Assembly (NCBI RefSeq): GCF_002101735.1
Contig: NZ_LQPE01000027.1
Location: 1 to 64,000, forward strand
From: Mycobacterium kyorinense
GTDB taxonomy: Bacteria; Actinomycetota; Actinomycetes; Mycobacteriales; Mycobacteriaceae
Length of the DNA stretch: 64,000 nucleotides
Direction of reading: 5' to 3'
Below the pieces are notes generated by a model. That model was not told the origin of the DNA and ran no database searches. It saw nothing but the letters and a program-made list of their open reading frames with translations. Of the stretch, positions 9,574-22,303 are shown piece after piece; positions within the stretch are counted from its first letter, which is position 1, and every line of letters starts with the position of its first letter. Both the position numbers and the translations under genes were made by a program.

Positions 9574-10823
9574 GTCTCGTCATCTCGGATCACGAGCGGG
9601 CCGCGCTGGCGCAGGTGAGCGGGTTCCCGTTGTTCGCCTCCCTCACCGGACGGCGATCACGCCGCTTTCCGGCCGGCGGGCGCATCCCCGCCGGCGCGCT
9701 GGAATACACCAGTCGCCGGCCGGTCCAGCCGCTGTCGGAAGTCGAACGGGCACTGCTGCTTTCGGTCACCGGAGGCGTTACCGGCTGGCACTTCGGCATC
9801 ACCCACAACCCGAGCTATGCGCCGTCGCTGCCCAACTATTCGGGCAGCGCGACCGGTCGAACCTTCCCGTCCGCTGCGGGCTTTCACACCAGCCAGCTGT
9901 TCTTCACCGACGACACCGGCACGTACATGTTGCCCACCCGCGACGCGCAACCGCGCGAGTTCGACGGCGTCGAGGACTGGATCAGCCACACCGCCGGCTC
10001 CTATGTGCGGATTTCGGATGCCCGTCTGGCACTGCCGCGTGAGGAGCCGCACGTGGAAGGCCACAACCTCTGGATCGCCAACCACCCCGGCAGCCTGCTG
10101 GCCTTCCCGGTGGCCGATCTCGCCGAGCACCTGATGGAAAACCTGTGGTTCTTCGCCGCCAACGGCTACCTGATCACCGACGACATCAGCGGCCGCGATA
10201 TCCCTGGCGCCGAACGCTTTTCGAAGCTCCCCCATGCCGATGACCCGATCCCGTTGTCGTTCGTCGAGCAGTACACGCTGACCGAGGCGAGCGCGGAGCT
10301 GGCCGTCGCCGCCAACAACGGGGTCTTGGCGCTGCAGGCGCTCGGCCTGGGCGGCTGGATGTACGACGGCCTGAACCGCTTGTCGGTGTTGGATGGGCTG
10401 GGCTTCGTCGCCGACGAGGACGAACGCTGGCCCTTCCCCAATGTCACCGGGCTGCCCGGATACTTCGAGACGCTCAGCCCGCCGCATGTGCCGTCGGTCG
10501 CGGTCGGGGTGCAGAAGCTGGTCACCCGCAAGTACGGTCCGGGCGGGCCGTTTCACCCGGACACACCGGGGCCCTGGTTGGATACTCCTAAAGTTCGCGC
10601 CTCAGCGCTGCCGCCCGACGGCATCCAGGAGCTCGTCACCCTCGAGGCGTCGTATATCTACGACACCTTCGGCAAACTGCCCGGCACGGTGCCGACCGTG
10701 CACGTGCTGATGTACCTGCAGGCCCAGCATATCGACACCGACTTCTACGACGAGTTATTCGGTCCCGGCGCCTACCTGCCGACACACGCCGAACATCAGG
10801 CCCGCTGGCATCCGGAACGTTAA
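9570..10823 (+). CDS. Uncharacterised protein, possibly nitroreductase-like, in the fadD3 operon
   Basis: A 417-residue protein that I do not recognise. It is soluble, with no signal peptide. GRTFPSAAGFHTSQLFFTDD around residues 95-115 recalls the RxxPSAGGxHP segment of SagB-type nitroreductases, so an FMN fold is possible but weakly supported. The C-terminus (LMYLQAQHIDTDFYDELF) is distinctive. GTG at 9570 forms a GTGA overlap with aspB; another GTG at 9558 would add four residues. It sits where M. tuberculosis has nat, on the opposite strand, and its stop overlaps the convergent lectin gene by 4 bases. Coupling to aspB suggests a role in steroid or CoA-thioester metabolism. Confidence 0.6.
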   Translation: MSLVISDHERAALAQVSGFPLFASLTGRRSRRFPAGGRIPAGALEYTSRRPVQPLSEVERALLLSVTGGVTGWHFGITHNPSYAPSLPNYSGSATGRTFPSAAGFHTSQLFFTDDTGTYMLPTRDAQPREFDGVEDWISHTAGSYVRISDARLALPREEPHVEGHNLWIANHPGSLLAFPVADLAEHLMENLWFFAANGYLITDDISGRDIPGAERFSKLPHADDPIPLSFVEQYTLTEASAELAVAANNGVLALQALGLGGWMYDGLNRLSVLDGLGFVADEDERWPFPNVTGLPGYFETLSPPHVPSVAVGVQKLVTRKYGPGGPFHPDTPGPWLDTPKVRASALPPDGIQELVTLEASYIYDTFGKLPGTVPTVHVLMYLQAQHIDTDFYDELFGPGAYLPTHAEHQARWHPER

Positions 10824-11293
10824 TCCCACTGCTCGTCGGCCACGTCGGGGATGCAGTGGTAGGCGATCACGGCCGTGCCGGGCTGCGCCACGCCACCGAA
10901 CACGTTGAGGCACGGACCGAGGGCGCTGGTGACTTGGCCGCTGGGTTGGTGAGCCCACTGCTGGTTAGCGGTATTCGCCTGACACGGTGCAAGGGTCACC
11001 GGGGTGTTATCCGCTGCGCCGCCGATGCTGACGCAATACCCAGGAAAGGCCGCGCTCTCGACCTGACCGGCCGGATTGAAAAGCCACAGCTGGGATTTCG
11101 ACCCGTCACAGGGGTTGACCATCGTCGCGGTGTTGTTCCCGTTCGGGCCGTCCAGACACCAATTGCCCAGCCGGCTGCGCAACTGAACCGGGTCGGCATT
11201 CGCCGGCCCACTGCTCAGCAGCGCGGCACCGACTATCGCGCCGGCTACCACGAAGACCCGGCGCACACCGCCCATCAACCGCGGCTCAGCCAT
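10820..11293 (-). CDS. Secreted ricin-B-type lectin
   Basis: A 157-residue protein with a Sec signal peptide (RRVFVVAGAIVGAALLSSGPANADP, hydrophobic core about residues 13-32, AxA-like cleavage before DPVQL). The mature part is a single ricin-B beta-trefoil: GNWCLDGPNG, QLWLFNPAGQV, GYCVSIGG, NQQWAHQPSGQV, PCLNVFGG, DEQWD, with paired cysteines in each repeat. Architecture and length resemble the secreted mycobacterial lectin sMTL-13 (Rv1419). The ligand is unknown, probably a sugar. It is downstream of hsaB on the same strand (48-base gap), in the slot of nat, and converges with the preceding gene. Confidence 0.8.
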   Translation of the reverse strand: MAEPRLMGGVRRVFVVAGAIVGAALLSSGPANADPVQLRSRLGNWCLDGPNGNNTATMVNPCDGSKSQLWLFNPAGQVESAAFPGYCVSIGGAADNTPVTLAPCQANTANQQWAHQPSGQVTSALGPCLNVFGGVAQPGTAVIAYHCIPDVADEQWD

Positions 11294-11341
11294 TTGAGCC
11301 CTATCATCGCACCGCGACCGCCGTCGCGACAGACCGACGTC

Positions 11342-14863
<3,522 letters not shown>

Positions 14864-14874
14864 AGCTCAAAGAC

Positions 14875-14888
14875 TAGAACACGTTCCG
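14875..14888. promoter_or_regulatory. KstR operator, hsaA-proximal
   Basis: TAGAACACGTTCCG fits the KstR consensus TnnAACnnGTTnnA at all positions but the last (G for A). It starts 12 bases upstream of the hsaA ATG. Confidence 0.75.
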
Positions 14889-14942
14889 ATTTGTGTCGAG
14901 CAGGGTATTCCTGCGGCTGGTAGCGGTACCTAGTGGGTTTTC

Positions 14943-14956
14943 TGTAACCTGTTCTA
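14943..14956. promoter_or_regulatory. KstR operator, kshB-proximal
   Basis: TGTAACCTGTTCTA is a perfect match to TnnAACnnGTTnnA. It ends 3 bases before an ATG (14960) and 21 bases before the preferred GTG start of kshB, so it probably covers the kshB core promoter. Confidence 0.88.
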
Positions 14957-14977
14957 GTTATGACGGGAGATAGCGCC

Positions 14978-16039
14978 GTGACAGTTCCGGACGAGCCGCT
15001 CGGCAGCCACGTCCTGGAGCTGCAGGTCGCCGACGTCGTCGCCGAGACCGACGACGCGCGGTCTCTGGTGTTTGCCGTCCCCGACGGCGTCGAGATCCCC
15101 GCCGACCGGCTGCGCTATGCGCCGGGCCAGTTCCTGACGCTGCGCATTCCCAGCGAGCGCACCGGCTCGGTGGCGCGCTGCTATTCGCTGTGCAGCTCGC
15201 CGTTCACCGACGACGCGCTGACCGTCACCGTCAAGCGGGACAGGGACGGGTATGCGTCGAACTGGATCTGCGACCACGCCCACGCCGGCATGCGGATCCA
15301 CGTGCTGGCGCCGTCCGGCAACTTCGTGCCCAAGACCCTCGACGACGACTTCCTGCTGATCGCCGGCGGCAGCGGGATCACCCCGATCATGTCGATCTGC
15401 AAGTCGGCGCTGTCGGAGGGCAGCGGGCAGGTGGTGCTGTTCTACGCCAACCGCGACGACCGTTCGGTGATCTTCGGCGACGCGCTGCGCGAACTGGCCG
15501 CCAAATACCCCGACCGGTTGACCGTCGTGCACTGGCTGGAGTCATTGCAGGGGCTGCCGAGCGCCACCGCGCTGGCACAACTGGCCGGCCCCTACACCGA
15601 CCGGCAGGCGTTCATCTGCGGGCCCGGGCCGTTCATGCAGGCCGCGCGGGAGGCCCTGGATGCGCTGAAAGTGCCTGCGGCGCAAGTGCATATCGAAGTG
15701 TTCAAGTCGCTGGAATCCGATCCGTTTGCCGCGGTGAAGATCGAGGACGACGGCGACCAGCCGCCGGCCACCGCGGTGGTGCAGCTCGACGGCGAAACCC
15801 ACACGGTGTCGTGGCCGCGCGGCGCCAAGCTGCTCGATGTGCTGTTGGACGCCGGCCTGGACGCGCCGTTCTCCTGCCGTGAGGGTCACTGCGGCGCGTG
15901 TGCGTGCACCCTGCGCAAGGGAAAGGTGACCATGGAGGTCAACGACGTCCTGGAACAGCAGGACCTCGACGAGGGCCTGATCCTGGCCTGCCAGTCGCAC
16001 CCCGAGACCGATTCGGTCGAAGTCACCTACGACGAATAG
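14978..16039 (+). CDS. kshB: 3-ketosteroid 9alpha-hydroxylase reductase KshB
   Basis: A 353-residue FAD and plant-type [2Fe-2S] reductase (Rv3571, 358). It passes electrons from NADH to the oxygenase KshA, opening ring B. Order: FAD domain with RCYSLCSSP, NAD domain with GGSGITPIMS and CGPGPFM, C-terminal ferredoxin domain with CREGHCGACACTL and a distal cysteine in ILACQS. I chose GTG at 14978 because GGGAGA (14964-14969) precedes it at good spacing and the N-terminus then resembles other KshB proteins. ATG at 14960 (359 residues) would lie 3 bases after the KstR box, implying a leaderless mRNA. Both are open. Confidence 0.93.
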   Translation: MTVPDEPLGSHVLELQVADVVAETDDARSLVFAVPDGVEIPADRLRYAPGQFLTLRIPSERTGSVARCYSLCSSPFTDDALTVTVKRDRDGYASNWICDHAHAGMRIHVLAPSGNFVPKTLDDDFLLIAGGSGITPIMSICKSALSEGSGQVVLFYANRDDRSVIFGDALRELAAKYPDRLTVVHWLESLQGLPSATALAQLAGPYTDRQAFICGPGPFMQAAREALDALKVPAAQVHIEVFKSLESDPFAAVKIEDDGDQPPATAVVQLDGETHTVSWPRGAKLLDVLLDAGLDAPFSCREGHCGACACTLRKGKVTMEVNDVLEQQDLDEGLILACQSHPETDSVEVTYDE

Positions 16040-16061
16040 CCGCGAGCGTTAGGTTCTCTTG

Positions 16062-16592
16062 GTGATCAAGCAGCTGGGTGCGGCACTCACGGGTCTCGTG
16101 GCGGCGTTGGTTTTAGCGCCCCCGTCGTCGGCGGCGAGCAATACCGCCACCACGTTGATGCCGGTGGACGAGGCGACCCAGCTGGAGACCCGCGTCCTGC
16201 TCGACTGCCATAAGCCGACCGGCAGCTGCGATTTCACCGTCGGGGCAGACTTGCGAACGCCAGATGGGGTGACCGGATTCCCGTCGGATCTGTGGGCCCG
16301 GCAAAGCACCGAATTCCGCTCACCGAACCGGATGGCCTACCTCGACGTGCACGCCGACGGTCAGTACGAGCGGATCATGAAGCAGGGCGGGACCGACGTG
16401 ATGACCGACATCTACATGGGCGAGGGCCCGCCGGAGAAATACCAGAGCAGCGGCCGGATCGACTCCACCGACTGGCACAACGGGCAACCGAAGACCGACG
16501 TCAGCGTCATCGTCTGCACCCACATTCAAGTGGTCTACAGCGGGGTCAACCTCACCTCGCCCAGTACTTGCGCGCAGACCACCTTCTCGTAG
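16062..16592 (+). CDS. Secreted conserved hypothetical protein (Rv3572 type)
   Basis: A 176-residue protein, the same length as Rv3572. A signal peptide is clear (IKQLGAALTGLVAALVLA, then PPSSAA before SNTATTL). The mature part has four cysteines (LLDCHK, GSCDF, IVCTH, STCAQ) that could form two disulfides. No enzymatic motif is seen. It lies 22 bases after kshB and may be cotranscribed under KstR. A TTG one codon earlier is an alternative start. Confidence 0.75.
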   Translation: MIKQLGAALTGLVAALVLAPPSSAASNTATTLMPVDEATQLETRVLLDCHKPTGSCDFTVGADLRTPDGVTGFPSDLWARQSTEFRSPNRMAYLDVHADGQYERIMKQGGTDVMTDIYMGEGPPEKYQSSGRIDSTDWHNGQPKTDVSVIVCTHIQVVYSGVNLTSPSTCAQTTFS

Positions 16593-16637
16593 AGCGCGAA
16601 ATTGCGCTCAGTGTCGTGATTTTCCAAAGATCACGAC
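16592..16637. terminator. Two tandem hairpins between convergent genes
   Basis: Hairpin one (16592-16609) is GAGCGC-GAAATT-GCGCTC and starts in the stop codon. Hairpin two (16613-16637) pairs GTCGTGAT with ATCACGAC around a 9-base loop. Neither has a strong T-tract. They lie between the Rv3572-like gene and fadE34 and could end transcription from both sides. Confidence 0.5.
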
Positions 16638-16664
16638 CCTGGTCGCGATCTCGCGAAAGGCTGA

Positions 16665-18746
16665 CTAGCGCGGCAGGCCGAGCAGCCGCTCGGCGGCCAG
16701 CGTGAGCAGAATCTGCTCGGTGCCACCGGCGATCGTCAGGCAGCGGGTATTGAGGAAATCCTGCACGGTCGCGTCCTCGACGAGGCCCGCGCCGTCGGTC
16801 AGCTCCATCCGGTATTCGGCCAGCGCCTGTCGGTAGCGCACCCCGATCAGCTTGCGCACACTGGATTGCGCGCCCGGATCCTGGCCGCCGACGGCCAGCT
16901 GGGCGATCCGCTGGTCCAGCAGCGCACCGGCTTGCGCGGTAATGATCAACTGCCCCAACCGATCTCGCTGAGCGTCGTCGAGATCGCGGTCGGCCACTGC
17001 CTTGAGTAGTTCCTCCATCGGGTTTCCCAGCGCGGTGCCGGTGGCCATCGCGACTCGCTCGTTGGCCAGCGTGGTGCGGGCCAGCCGCCAGCCGTCGTTG
17101 ACCGTGCCGACGACCATCTCGTCGGGCACGAACACGCCGTCGAGGAAGACCTCGTTGAACAAGGCGGCGCCGGTGATCTCGCGGAGCGGCCGGATTTCGA
17201 TGCCCGGCGAACTCATATCGACCAGGAAGTACGTAATCCCTTTGTGTTTCGGGGCGTCGGGGTCAGTGCGGGCCAGGCACACACCCCACTGCGCCTTGTG
17301 CGCCGACGACGTCCACACCTTCTGCCCGGTCAGTTTCCAGCCGCCGTCGACCCGTTCGGCCTTGGTGCGCAGCGACGCCAGGTCTGAGCCGGCGCCGGGC
17401 TCGGAAAACAGTTGGCACCAAAAGATTTCGCCGCTCAGGGTGGCCGGCACGAAGCGCTCGATTTGTTCGGGCGTGCCGTGCTCCAGGATGGTCGGCGCGG
17501 CCCACCAACCGATCACCAGGTCGGGCCGGGCCACACCGGCGGCGGCCATCTCCTGGTCGATCAGCAGCTGCTCGGCCGGCCCGGCACCGCGACCGTAGGG
17601 TGGCGGCCAGTGCGGTGCCAGCAGCCCCTTTTCGGCCAGCGCCGCCTGGCGCCTGTCCTCGGGTAGCGCCGCGACTTCGGCGACGTTGGCGGCGATCTCG
17701 GGTCGCAGGTCGGCGACGTCGCTCAGGTCGATGGACAGCCGGCGGCGGGCCCCGGCCTGGGTCAGCGCGGCGGTGCGGCGCAGCCAGCGCGCCGAGCCGC
17801 CGAGGAACTGCCCGATGCCGTAGGCGCGGCGCAGGTAGAGGTGGGCGTCGTGCTCCCAGGTGATCCCGATGCCGCCGAGGACCTGGATGCAGTCCTTGGC
17901 GTTGGCCTTCGCCGCCTCGATGCCGACGCTCGCGGCGATCGCCGCGGCGATGCGCAGCTGCTCCGGGTCGGCGGCGGCGTGGGCGGCATCGGCGGCGGCG
18001 ACGGCGGCTTGCTCGGCGCGGCACAGCATCTCGGCGCAGATGTGCTTGATGGCCTGGAAACTGCCGATCGGCTTGCCGAACTGCTCGCGCACCTTGGCGT
18101 AGGCGACGGCGGTGTCCAGCGCCCAGCGGGCCACCCCGGCCGCCTCGGCGGCAAGCACGGTCGCGGCCAGGTCCTCCAGGTCAGGCGCGTCGAGCACCGT
18201 GGCCGGCGCCGATGTCAGCACCACCCGCGCCAGCGGCCGAGAGAAGTCGGTGGCCTGCAGGGCTTCGACCGTCACGCCTTCGGCGGTGGCGTCGACGAGC
18301 AGCCACGTGTCGCCTGCGGGTAGCAGCAACAGGCCCTCGGCGTCGGCACCCAGCACCCACGGCAGGCTGCCCGATGCCCGCGAACCGTCGAAGTCCACGT
18401 CGCCGACCAGCGCCACCCCGGCGACGCGTTCACCGGATACCAACGCCGGGTCGCGCACCACCAGGGTGGCCAGCGCCGTCGTCGCCACCGGGCCGGGGAC
18501 CAGCGCCTTTGCCGCCTCGTCGACCATCGCGCACAGATCGTCGATGGTGCCGCCCGCGCCGCCGCAGTCCTCGGGAACCGCCACCCCGAACAGCCCCAGC
18601 CCGGCCAGGCCGTCGTACACCGGTCGCCAGGCCTCGGGCTTGCCCTGCTCGATGTCGCGGATCGCGGCGGTGGTTCCCGCGCCGCTGGCCCAATCGCGCA
18701 CCAACTCACGCGCCGCGAACTGTTCGTCGGTGATAGTGGCTGGCAC
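16665..18746 (-). CDS. fadE34: Fused acyl-CoA dehydrogenase FadE34
   Basis: A 693-residue protein (Rv3573c, 711) made of two acyl-CoA dehydrogenase modules in tandem. The N-terminal half ends with GGIGITWEHDAHLYLRRAYG near residue 310. The C-terminal half has CQLFSEPGAGSDLAS, LTGQKVWTSSAH and AGGTEQILLTLAAERLLGLPR. FadE34 dehydrogenates CoA thioesters of C24 steroid side chains. The start is a GTG at 18746 with GAGGAG upstream. The KstR box lies 21 bases before it, shared with the divergent kstR. Confidence 0.92.
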   Translation of the reverse strand: MPATITDEQFAARELVRDWASGAGTTAAIRDIEQGKPEAWRPVYDGLAGLGLFGVAVPEDCGGAGGTIDDLCAMVDEAAKALVPGPVATTALATLVVRDPALVSGERVAGVALVGDVDFDGSRASGSLPWVLGADAEGLLLLPAGDTWLLVDATAEGVTVEALQATDFSRPLARVVLTSAPATVLDAPDLEDLAATVLAAEAAGVARWALDTAVAYAKVREQFGKPIGSFQAIKHICAEMLCRAEQAAVAAADAAHAAADPEQLRIAAAIAASVGIEAAKANAKDCIQVLGGIGITWEHDAHLYLRRAYGIGQFLGGSARWLRRTAALTQAGARRRLSIDLSDVADLRPEIAANVAEVAALPEDRRQAALAEKGLLAPHWPPPYGRGAGPAEQLLIDQEMAAAGVARPDLVIGWWAAPTILEHGTPEQIERFVPATLSGEIFWCQLFSEPGAGSDLASLRTKAERVDGGWKLTGQKVWTSSAHKAQWGVCLARTDPDAPKHKGITYFLVDMSSPGIEIRPLREITGAALFNEVFLDGVFVPDEMVVGTVNDGWRLARTTLANERVAMATGTALGNPMEELLKAVADRDLDDAQRDRLGQLIITAQAGALLDQRIAQLAVGGQDPGAQSSVRKLIGVRYRQALAEYRMELTDGAGLVEDATVQDFLNTRCLTIAGGTEQILLTLAAERLLGLPR

Positions 18747-18766
18747 GTTGAGGCTCCTCGGTTGAC

Positions 18767-18780
18767 TAGAACGTGTTCTA
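18767..18780. promoter_or_regulatory. KstR operator between fadE34 and kstR
   Basis: TAGAACGTGTTCTA is a perfect, nearly self-complementary match to TnnAACnnGTTnnA. It is in the divergent region and should give KstR autoregulation and fadE34 control. Confidence 0.9.
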
Positions 18781-18919
18781 ATAGTGCCAGCGATCGACCG
18801 TCAAGTCGAACGCCATCGCAGCAGGATGCACCGGTGTCCGGCTGCAGCGAGATGGGAAATTCGCGCTCTGCGTGCGTATCGTTTGAGCGGGAACGCAACA
18901 CGAAGGAGCTGCCCGTCAC

Positions 18920-19591
18920 ATGTCGTCGCCAGCGAACGCCAATTCGGGCCGCTCCGGGGATGCACAGCCCCGTGAGGTCATGAACGTGGCGGTTTTGGCC
19001 GAGTCCGAACTCGGGTCCGAGGCGCAGCGGGAGCGTCGCAAACGCATCCTGGACGCGACGCTGGCGATTGCCTCCAAGGGCGGCTACGAAGCTGTCCAGA
19101 TGCGCGCGGTGGCCGACCGGGCGGACGTCGCGGTCGGCACGCTGTACCGCTACTTCCCGTCGAAGGTGCATTTGCTGGTCTCGGCGCTGGGCCGCGAGTT
19201 CGAGCGCATCGACGCCAAGACCGACCGGTCCACGTTGACCGGTGGAACGCCGTATCAGCGGCTGAATTTCATGATCAACAGGCTCAACCGTGCGATGCAG
19301 CGCAACCCGCTGCTGACCGAGGCGATGACCCGCGCGTACGTGTTTGCCGACGCGTCAGCGGCCGGCGAGGTCGACCACGTCGAGAAGGTCATCGACTCGA
19401 TGTTCGCCCGCGCGATGGCCGACGGCGAGCCGAGCGAGGAGGAGTACCACATCGCTCGGGTGCTCTCGAACGTGTGGACCTCCAACTTGCTCGCCTGGCT
19501 GACCCGTCGGGCATCGGCGACCGACGTGAGCAAGCGGCTGGATCTGGCGGTGCGGCTGCTGATCGGCGACCAGGAGCACCCCAAGATCTAA
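18920..19591 (+). CDS. kstR: TetR-family cholesterol repressor KstR
   Basis: A TetR regulator. The HTH is about residues 45-85 (AVQMRAVADRADVAVGTLYRYF), and the ligand domain is near-identical in character to M. tuberculosis KstR (NPLLTEAMTRAYVFADASAA). KstR represses uptake, side-chain and ring A/B genes and binds 3-oxo-cholestenoyl-CoA. ATG at 18920 with GAAGGAG (18902-18908) gives 223 residues; GTG at 18986 would give the 201-residue form that aligns with the annotated M. tuberculosis start. Convergent with the LacI gene (4-base overlap). Confidence 0.93.
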   Translation: MSSPANANSGRSGDAQPREVMNVAVLAESELGSEAQRERRKRILDATLAIASKGGYEAVQMRAVADRADVAVGTLYRYFPSKVHLLVSALGREFERIDAKTDRSTLTGGTPYQRLNFMINRLNRAMQRNPLLTEAMTRAYVFADASAAGEVDHVEKVIDSMFARAMADGEPSEEEYHIARVLSNVWTSNLLAWLTRRASATDVSKRLDLAVRLLIGDQEHPKI

Positions 19592-20661
19592 CCCGGCGGC
19601 CCGGCCGTACGCCCGCGGACCAGTGTGGTTTCCAGCAGTTCGACGGCCGGGTGGTTGCCGTCGCCGTGCAAGAGCTCACCGGCGCGACGGCCCTTGTCCA
19701 GGCTCGGCTGCGCAACCGTGGTCAGGCCGCGACGCCGCGCTTCGGGCACGCCGTCGAAGCCGGTGACGGTCATCTGCCCCGGCACATAGGTGCCCCGGCC
19801 GCGCAGGTAGTCCATCGCCGAAAGGGCGAGGACGTCGGCGGTGCACATCAGCGCGGTGATGCGCGGGTTGGCCTGCAACGCCACCTGCGCGGCGACGCCG
19901 CCCGACGTGGGCGTGTGCTCGTAGCTTTCGACGACGGTCAGCGACTCCGGGTCGAGGCCGGCGGCGGTCATCGCGTCGCGCACACCGTGAATGCGTTCGG
20001 CTTGCACCTGAAATGTGGCAGACCTCAGGCGTGCCGCGTTGACCACCCCTTCGCGGCGGTCCCGCCGCAGCCGCATTGTCAGCAGCCCGATCTGCCGATG
20101 GCCCAATCCGAGCACGTGGTCGGCAAGCTCACGCATCGCCGCCCGGTCGTCGATGCCGACCCGCGAGGTGCCGGGGACGTCTTTGGGCTGGTCGACCACG
20201 ACCACCGGCAGCCGTCGCTGCAGCGCGACCTGCAGGTAGGGGTCGTCGTCGGACACCGAGTACACCACGAATCCATCGACGCCCGCCGCGAGCACTGATT
20301 CGGACCCCTTGGCCACCGAGCGGCTCGGCCCGACGGCGATCAGCATCAGTCCCTGGCCGCGCTCCTCGCACGACTGTGCCAGTCCCGCAACGAAATCCAG
20401 CGCGGCCGGGTCGCTGAACGAATAGGTCAGCGGTTCGGTGCTGACCAGACCGACCGCGCCGGCCTTGCGGGTGCGCAGCGACCGCGCCACCGGATCGGGA
20501 CCCGGATACCCCAGTCGTTTCGCGGCAGCCAGCACCCGCTCTCGCAATTCGGGCGACAGTTGGTCGGGCCGGTTGTAGGCGTTGGAGATGGTGGTCCGCG
20601 ACACCTTGAGCTCGGCGGCGAGCGATGCCAGGGTCGCCCGCCGTCGCGGCGTGGGACTCAT
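19588..20661 (-). CDS. LacI-family regulator (Rv3575c type)
   Basis: A 357-residue LacI/GalR protein. The N-terminal HTH reads [21 protein letters not shown], followed by the hinge ([18 protein letters not shown]) and a periplasmic-binding-like domain with [17 protein letters not shown] and [19 protein letters not shown]. The effector is unknown. ATG at 20661 ([11 protein letters not shown]) is preferred; a start at 20697 would run into the rhodanese gene. Confidence 0.87.
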   Translation of the reverse strand: MSPTPRRRATLASLAAELKVSRTTISNAYNRPDQLSPELRERVLAAAKRLGYPGPDPVARSLRTRKAGAVGLVSTEPLTYSFSDPAALDFVAGLAQSCEERGQGLMLIAVGPSRSVAKGSESVLAAGVDGFVVYSVSDDDPYLQVALQRRLPVVVVDQPKDVPGTSRVGIDDRAAMRELADHVLGLGHRQIGLLTMRLRRDRREGVVNAARLRSATFQVQAERIHGVRDAMTAAGLDPESLTVVESYEHTPTSGGVAAQVALQANPRITALMCTADVLALSAMDYLRGRGTYVPGQMTVTGFDGVPEARRRGLTTVAQPSLDKGRRAGELLHGDGNHPAVELLETTLVRGRTAGPPG

Positions 20662-20680
20662 GCCCCGTGAGGCTACCGGC

Positions 20681-21526
20681 TCAGCCCCGCCCGCCACGGG
20701 CTACCGGCCGCGCGGGATCGGAAATCCACTCCGACCACGAGCCTGGAAACAACGCCGCGTCCACTCCCGCGGCGGCCAGTGCCGCGACGACCACCGACGC
20801 GGTGATCCCCGAGCCGCAGTACACGCCGGTGTCCGCGCCGTGTTTCCCGACCAGCTCGCGCAGCTCCTCGTAGGGCAGGAATGTGCCGTCGGTGCCCAAC
20901 AGGCTGGTGCTGGGCACGTTTCTGGCGCCCGGGATGTGGCCGGCGACCGGGTCGACGGGCTCGACGTCACCGCGAAAGCGTTCGGGCGCTCGGGCGTCGA
21001 GCAGCACGTCCGCGACGGCGACCTGCTGTGCGGTCAGCGTGCGCCGGGCTCCGGCATACAGGTCACCGTGCGGCACCGTGGCGTCTCCCGGCTCGGGTGT
21101 GACCATGCCGGCCTCGAGTGCGCCGCCGGCCGCAATCCACGCGCCCAAGCCGCCGTCGAGGATGCGCACGTCGTCGAGCCCGGCTGCCGTCAGCACCCAC
21201 CAGGCCCGCGCCGAACCGGCCCGATTCCAGTCGTCGTAGGCCACCACCGGCACACCTCGACGGACGCCCCACCGTCGCGCGGCCGCCTCGACGCTGCGTC
21301 CGGAGGGCAGCGGATGGCGGCCCCGCCCGCTGACCGTGTGATCGGTCAGCTCCTCCTCGAGCGACACGTACACCGCGCCCGGAATGTGGCCTTGCCGGTA
21401 GGCGGCCCGCCCGTCCGGCTGGCTGAGCTGCCAGCGCACATCGAGAATCGTGACCGGCTGACCTTTCTCGATGCGCTCCGCCAACTCGGTCGCGCTGATC
21501 AAGACCTCGGCACGCGTGCTCTCCAC
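20681..21526 (-). CDS. Two-domain thiosulfate sulfurtransferase (rhodanese)
   Basis: A 281-residue protein with two rhodanese domains. The N-terminal one (about 10-135: [33 protein letters not shown]) has Asp where the catalytic Cys would be. The C-terminal one (165-275) has [27 protein letters not shown] and the active C237 in [10 protein letters not shown]. It should transfer sulfane sulfur, like SseA/SseB. It diverges from pxpA with an 18-base gap. M. tuberculosis lacks it at this site. Confidence 0.85.
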   Translation of the reverse strand: MESTRAEVLISATELAERIEKGQPVTILDVRWQLSQPDGRAAYRQGHIPGAVYVSLEEELTDHTVSGRGRHPLPSGRSVEAAARRWGVRRGVPVVAYDDWNRAGSARAWWVLTAAGLDDVRILDGGLGAWIAAGGALEAGMVTPEPGDATVPHGDLYAGARRTLTAQQVAVADVLLDARAPERFRGDVEPVDPVAGHIPGARNVPSTSLLGTDGTFLPYEELRELVGKHGADTGVYCGSGITASVVVAALAAAGVDAALFPGSWSEWISDPARPVARGGRG

Positions 21527-21544
21527 AGCCCTAAGCTAACGTCC

Positions 21545-22303
21545 GTGGCCTCCGTGGATCTCAACGCCGACCTGGGCGAGGGCTTCGGCGTCTGGCGCCT
21601 CGGTGACGACGACGCCATGCTCGGCATCGTCACCAGCGCCAACGTGGCGTGCGGCTTCCACGCGGGCGACCCGGCCGGGCTGTTGCGGGTCTGCCGCGTC
21701 GCCGCCGAACGCGGTGTGCGCATCGGCGCCCAGGTGAGCTACCGCGACCTGGCCGGCTTCGGCAGACGCTTCATCGACGTCACCGCCGACGATCTGCTCG
21801 CCGACGTCGTCTATCAGATCGGTGCCCTGCAAGGGTTGGCACAGGCCGCCGGCTCGGCGGTGTCCTACGTCAAACCCCATGGCGCGCTGTACAACACGAT
21901 CGTCACCAACCATGCGCAGGCCGCCGCGGTCGCCGAGGCGGTGCGCGTGGTGGACCCCGGGCTGCCGGTGCTGGGCCTGGCGGGCTCGGCCTTTTTCGAC
22001 GAGGCCGCGCAGCGCGGCCTGCGCACCGTGCCGGAAGCTTTCGCCGATCGCGCCTACCGGGCGGACGGCCGGCTGGTGTCCCGCCGCGAACCCGGCGCTG
22101 TGTTGCACGACCCGGCGGCGATCGCCGAGCGGGTGGTGGGCATGGTGACCAAGGGCTCCGTCACCGCGGTCGAAGGCTCGACGATCGACATCCAGCTGGA
22201 ATCGGTGTGCGTGCACGGTGATTCACCGGGCGCGGTGCAGATCGCCGAGGCGGTCCGCGACCGGCTGAAGGCCGACGGCATCGACCTGAAGGCATTCAGC
22301 TGA
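21545..22303 (+). CDS. pxpA: LamB/YcsF family protein, 5-oxoprolinase subunit A
   Basis: A 252-residue LamB/YcsF protein with signatures [32 protein letters not shown] and [12 protein letters not shown]. PxpA normally works with PxpB and PxpC in ATP-dependent cleavage of 5-oxoproline to glutamate. No pxpB or pxpC is next to it. The upstream frame stays open into the rhodanese gene, but GTG at 21545 starts exactly at the family N-terminus. One-base overlap (TGATG) with the next gene. Confidence 0.85.
   Translation: MASVDLNADLGEGFGVWRLGDDDAMLGIVTSANVACGFHAGDPAGLLRVCRVAAERGVRIGAQVSYRDLAGFGRRFIDVTADDLLADVVYQIGALQGLAQAAGSAVSYVKPHGALYNTIVTNHAQAAAVAEAVRVVDPGLPVLGLAGSAFFDEAAQRGLRTVPEAFADRAYRADGRLVSRREPGAVLHDPAAIAERVVGMVTKGSVTAVEGSTIDIQLESVCVHGDSPGAVQIAEAVRDRLKADGIDLKAFS

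Noticed and set aside
20582..21544. Long plus-strand extension upstream of pxpA
   Set aside because: Antisense to the rhodanese gene; the LamB/YcsF family starts at 21545.
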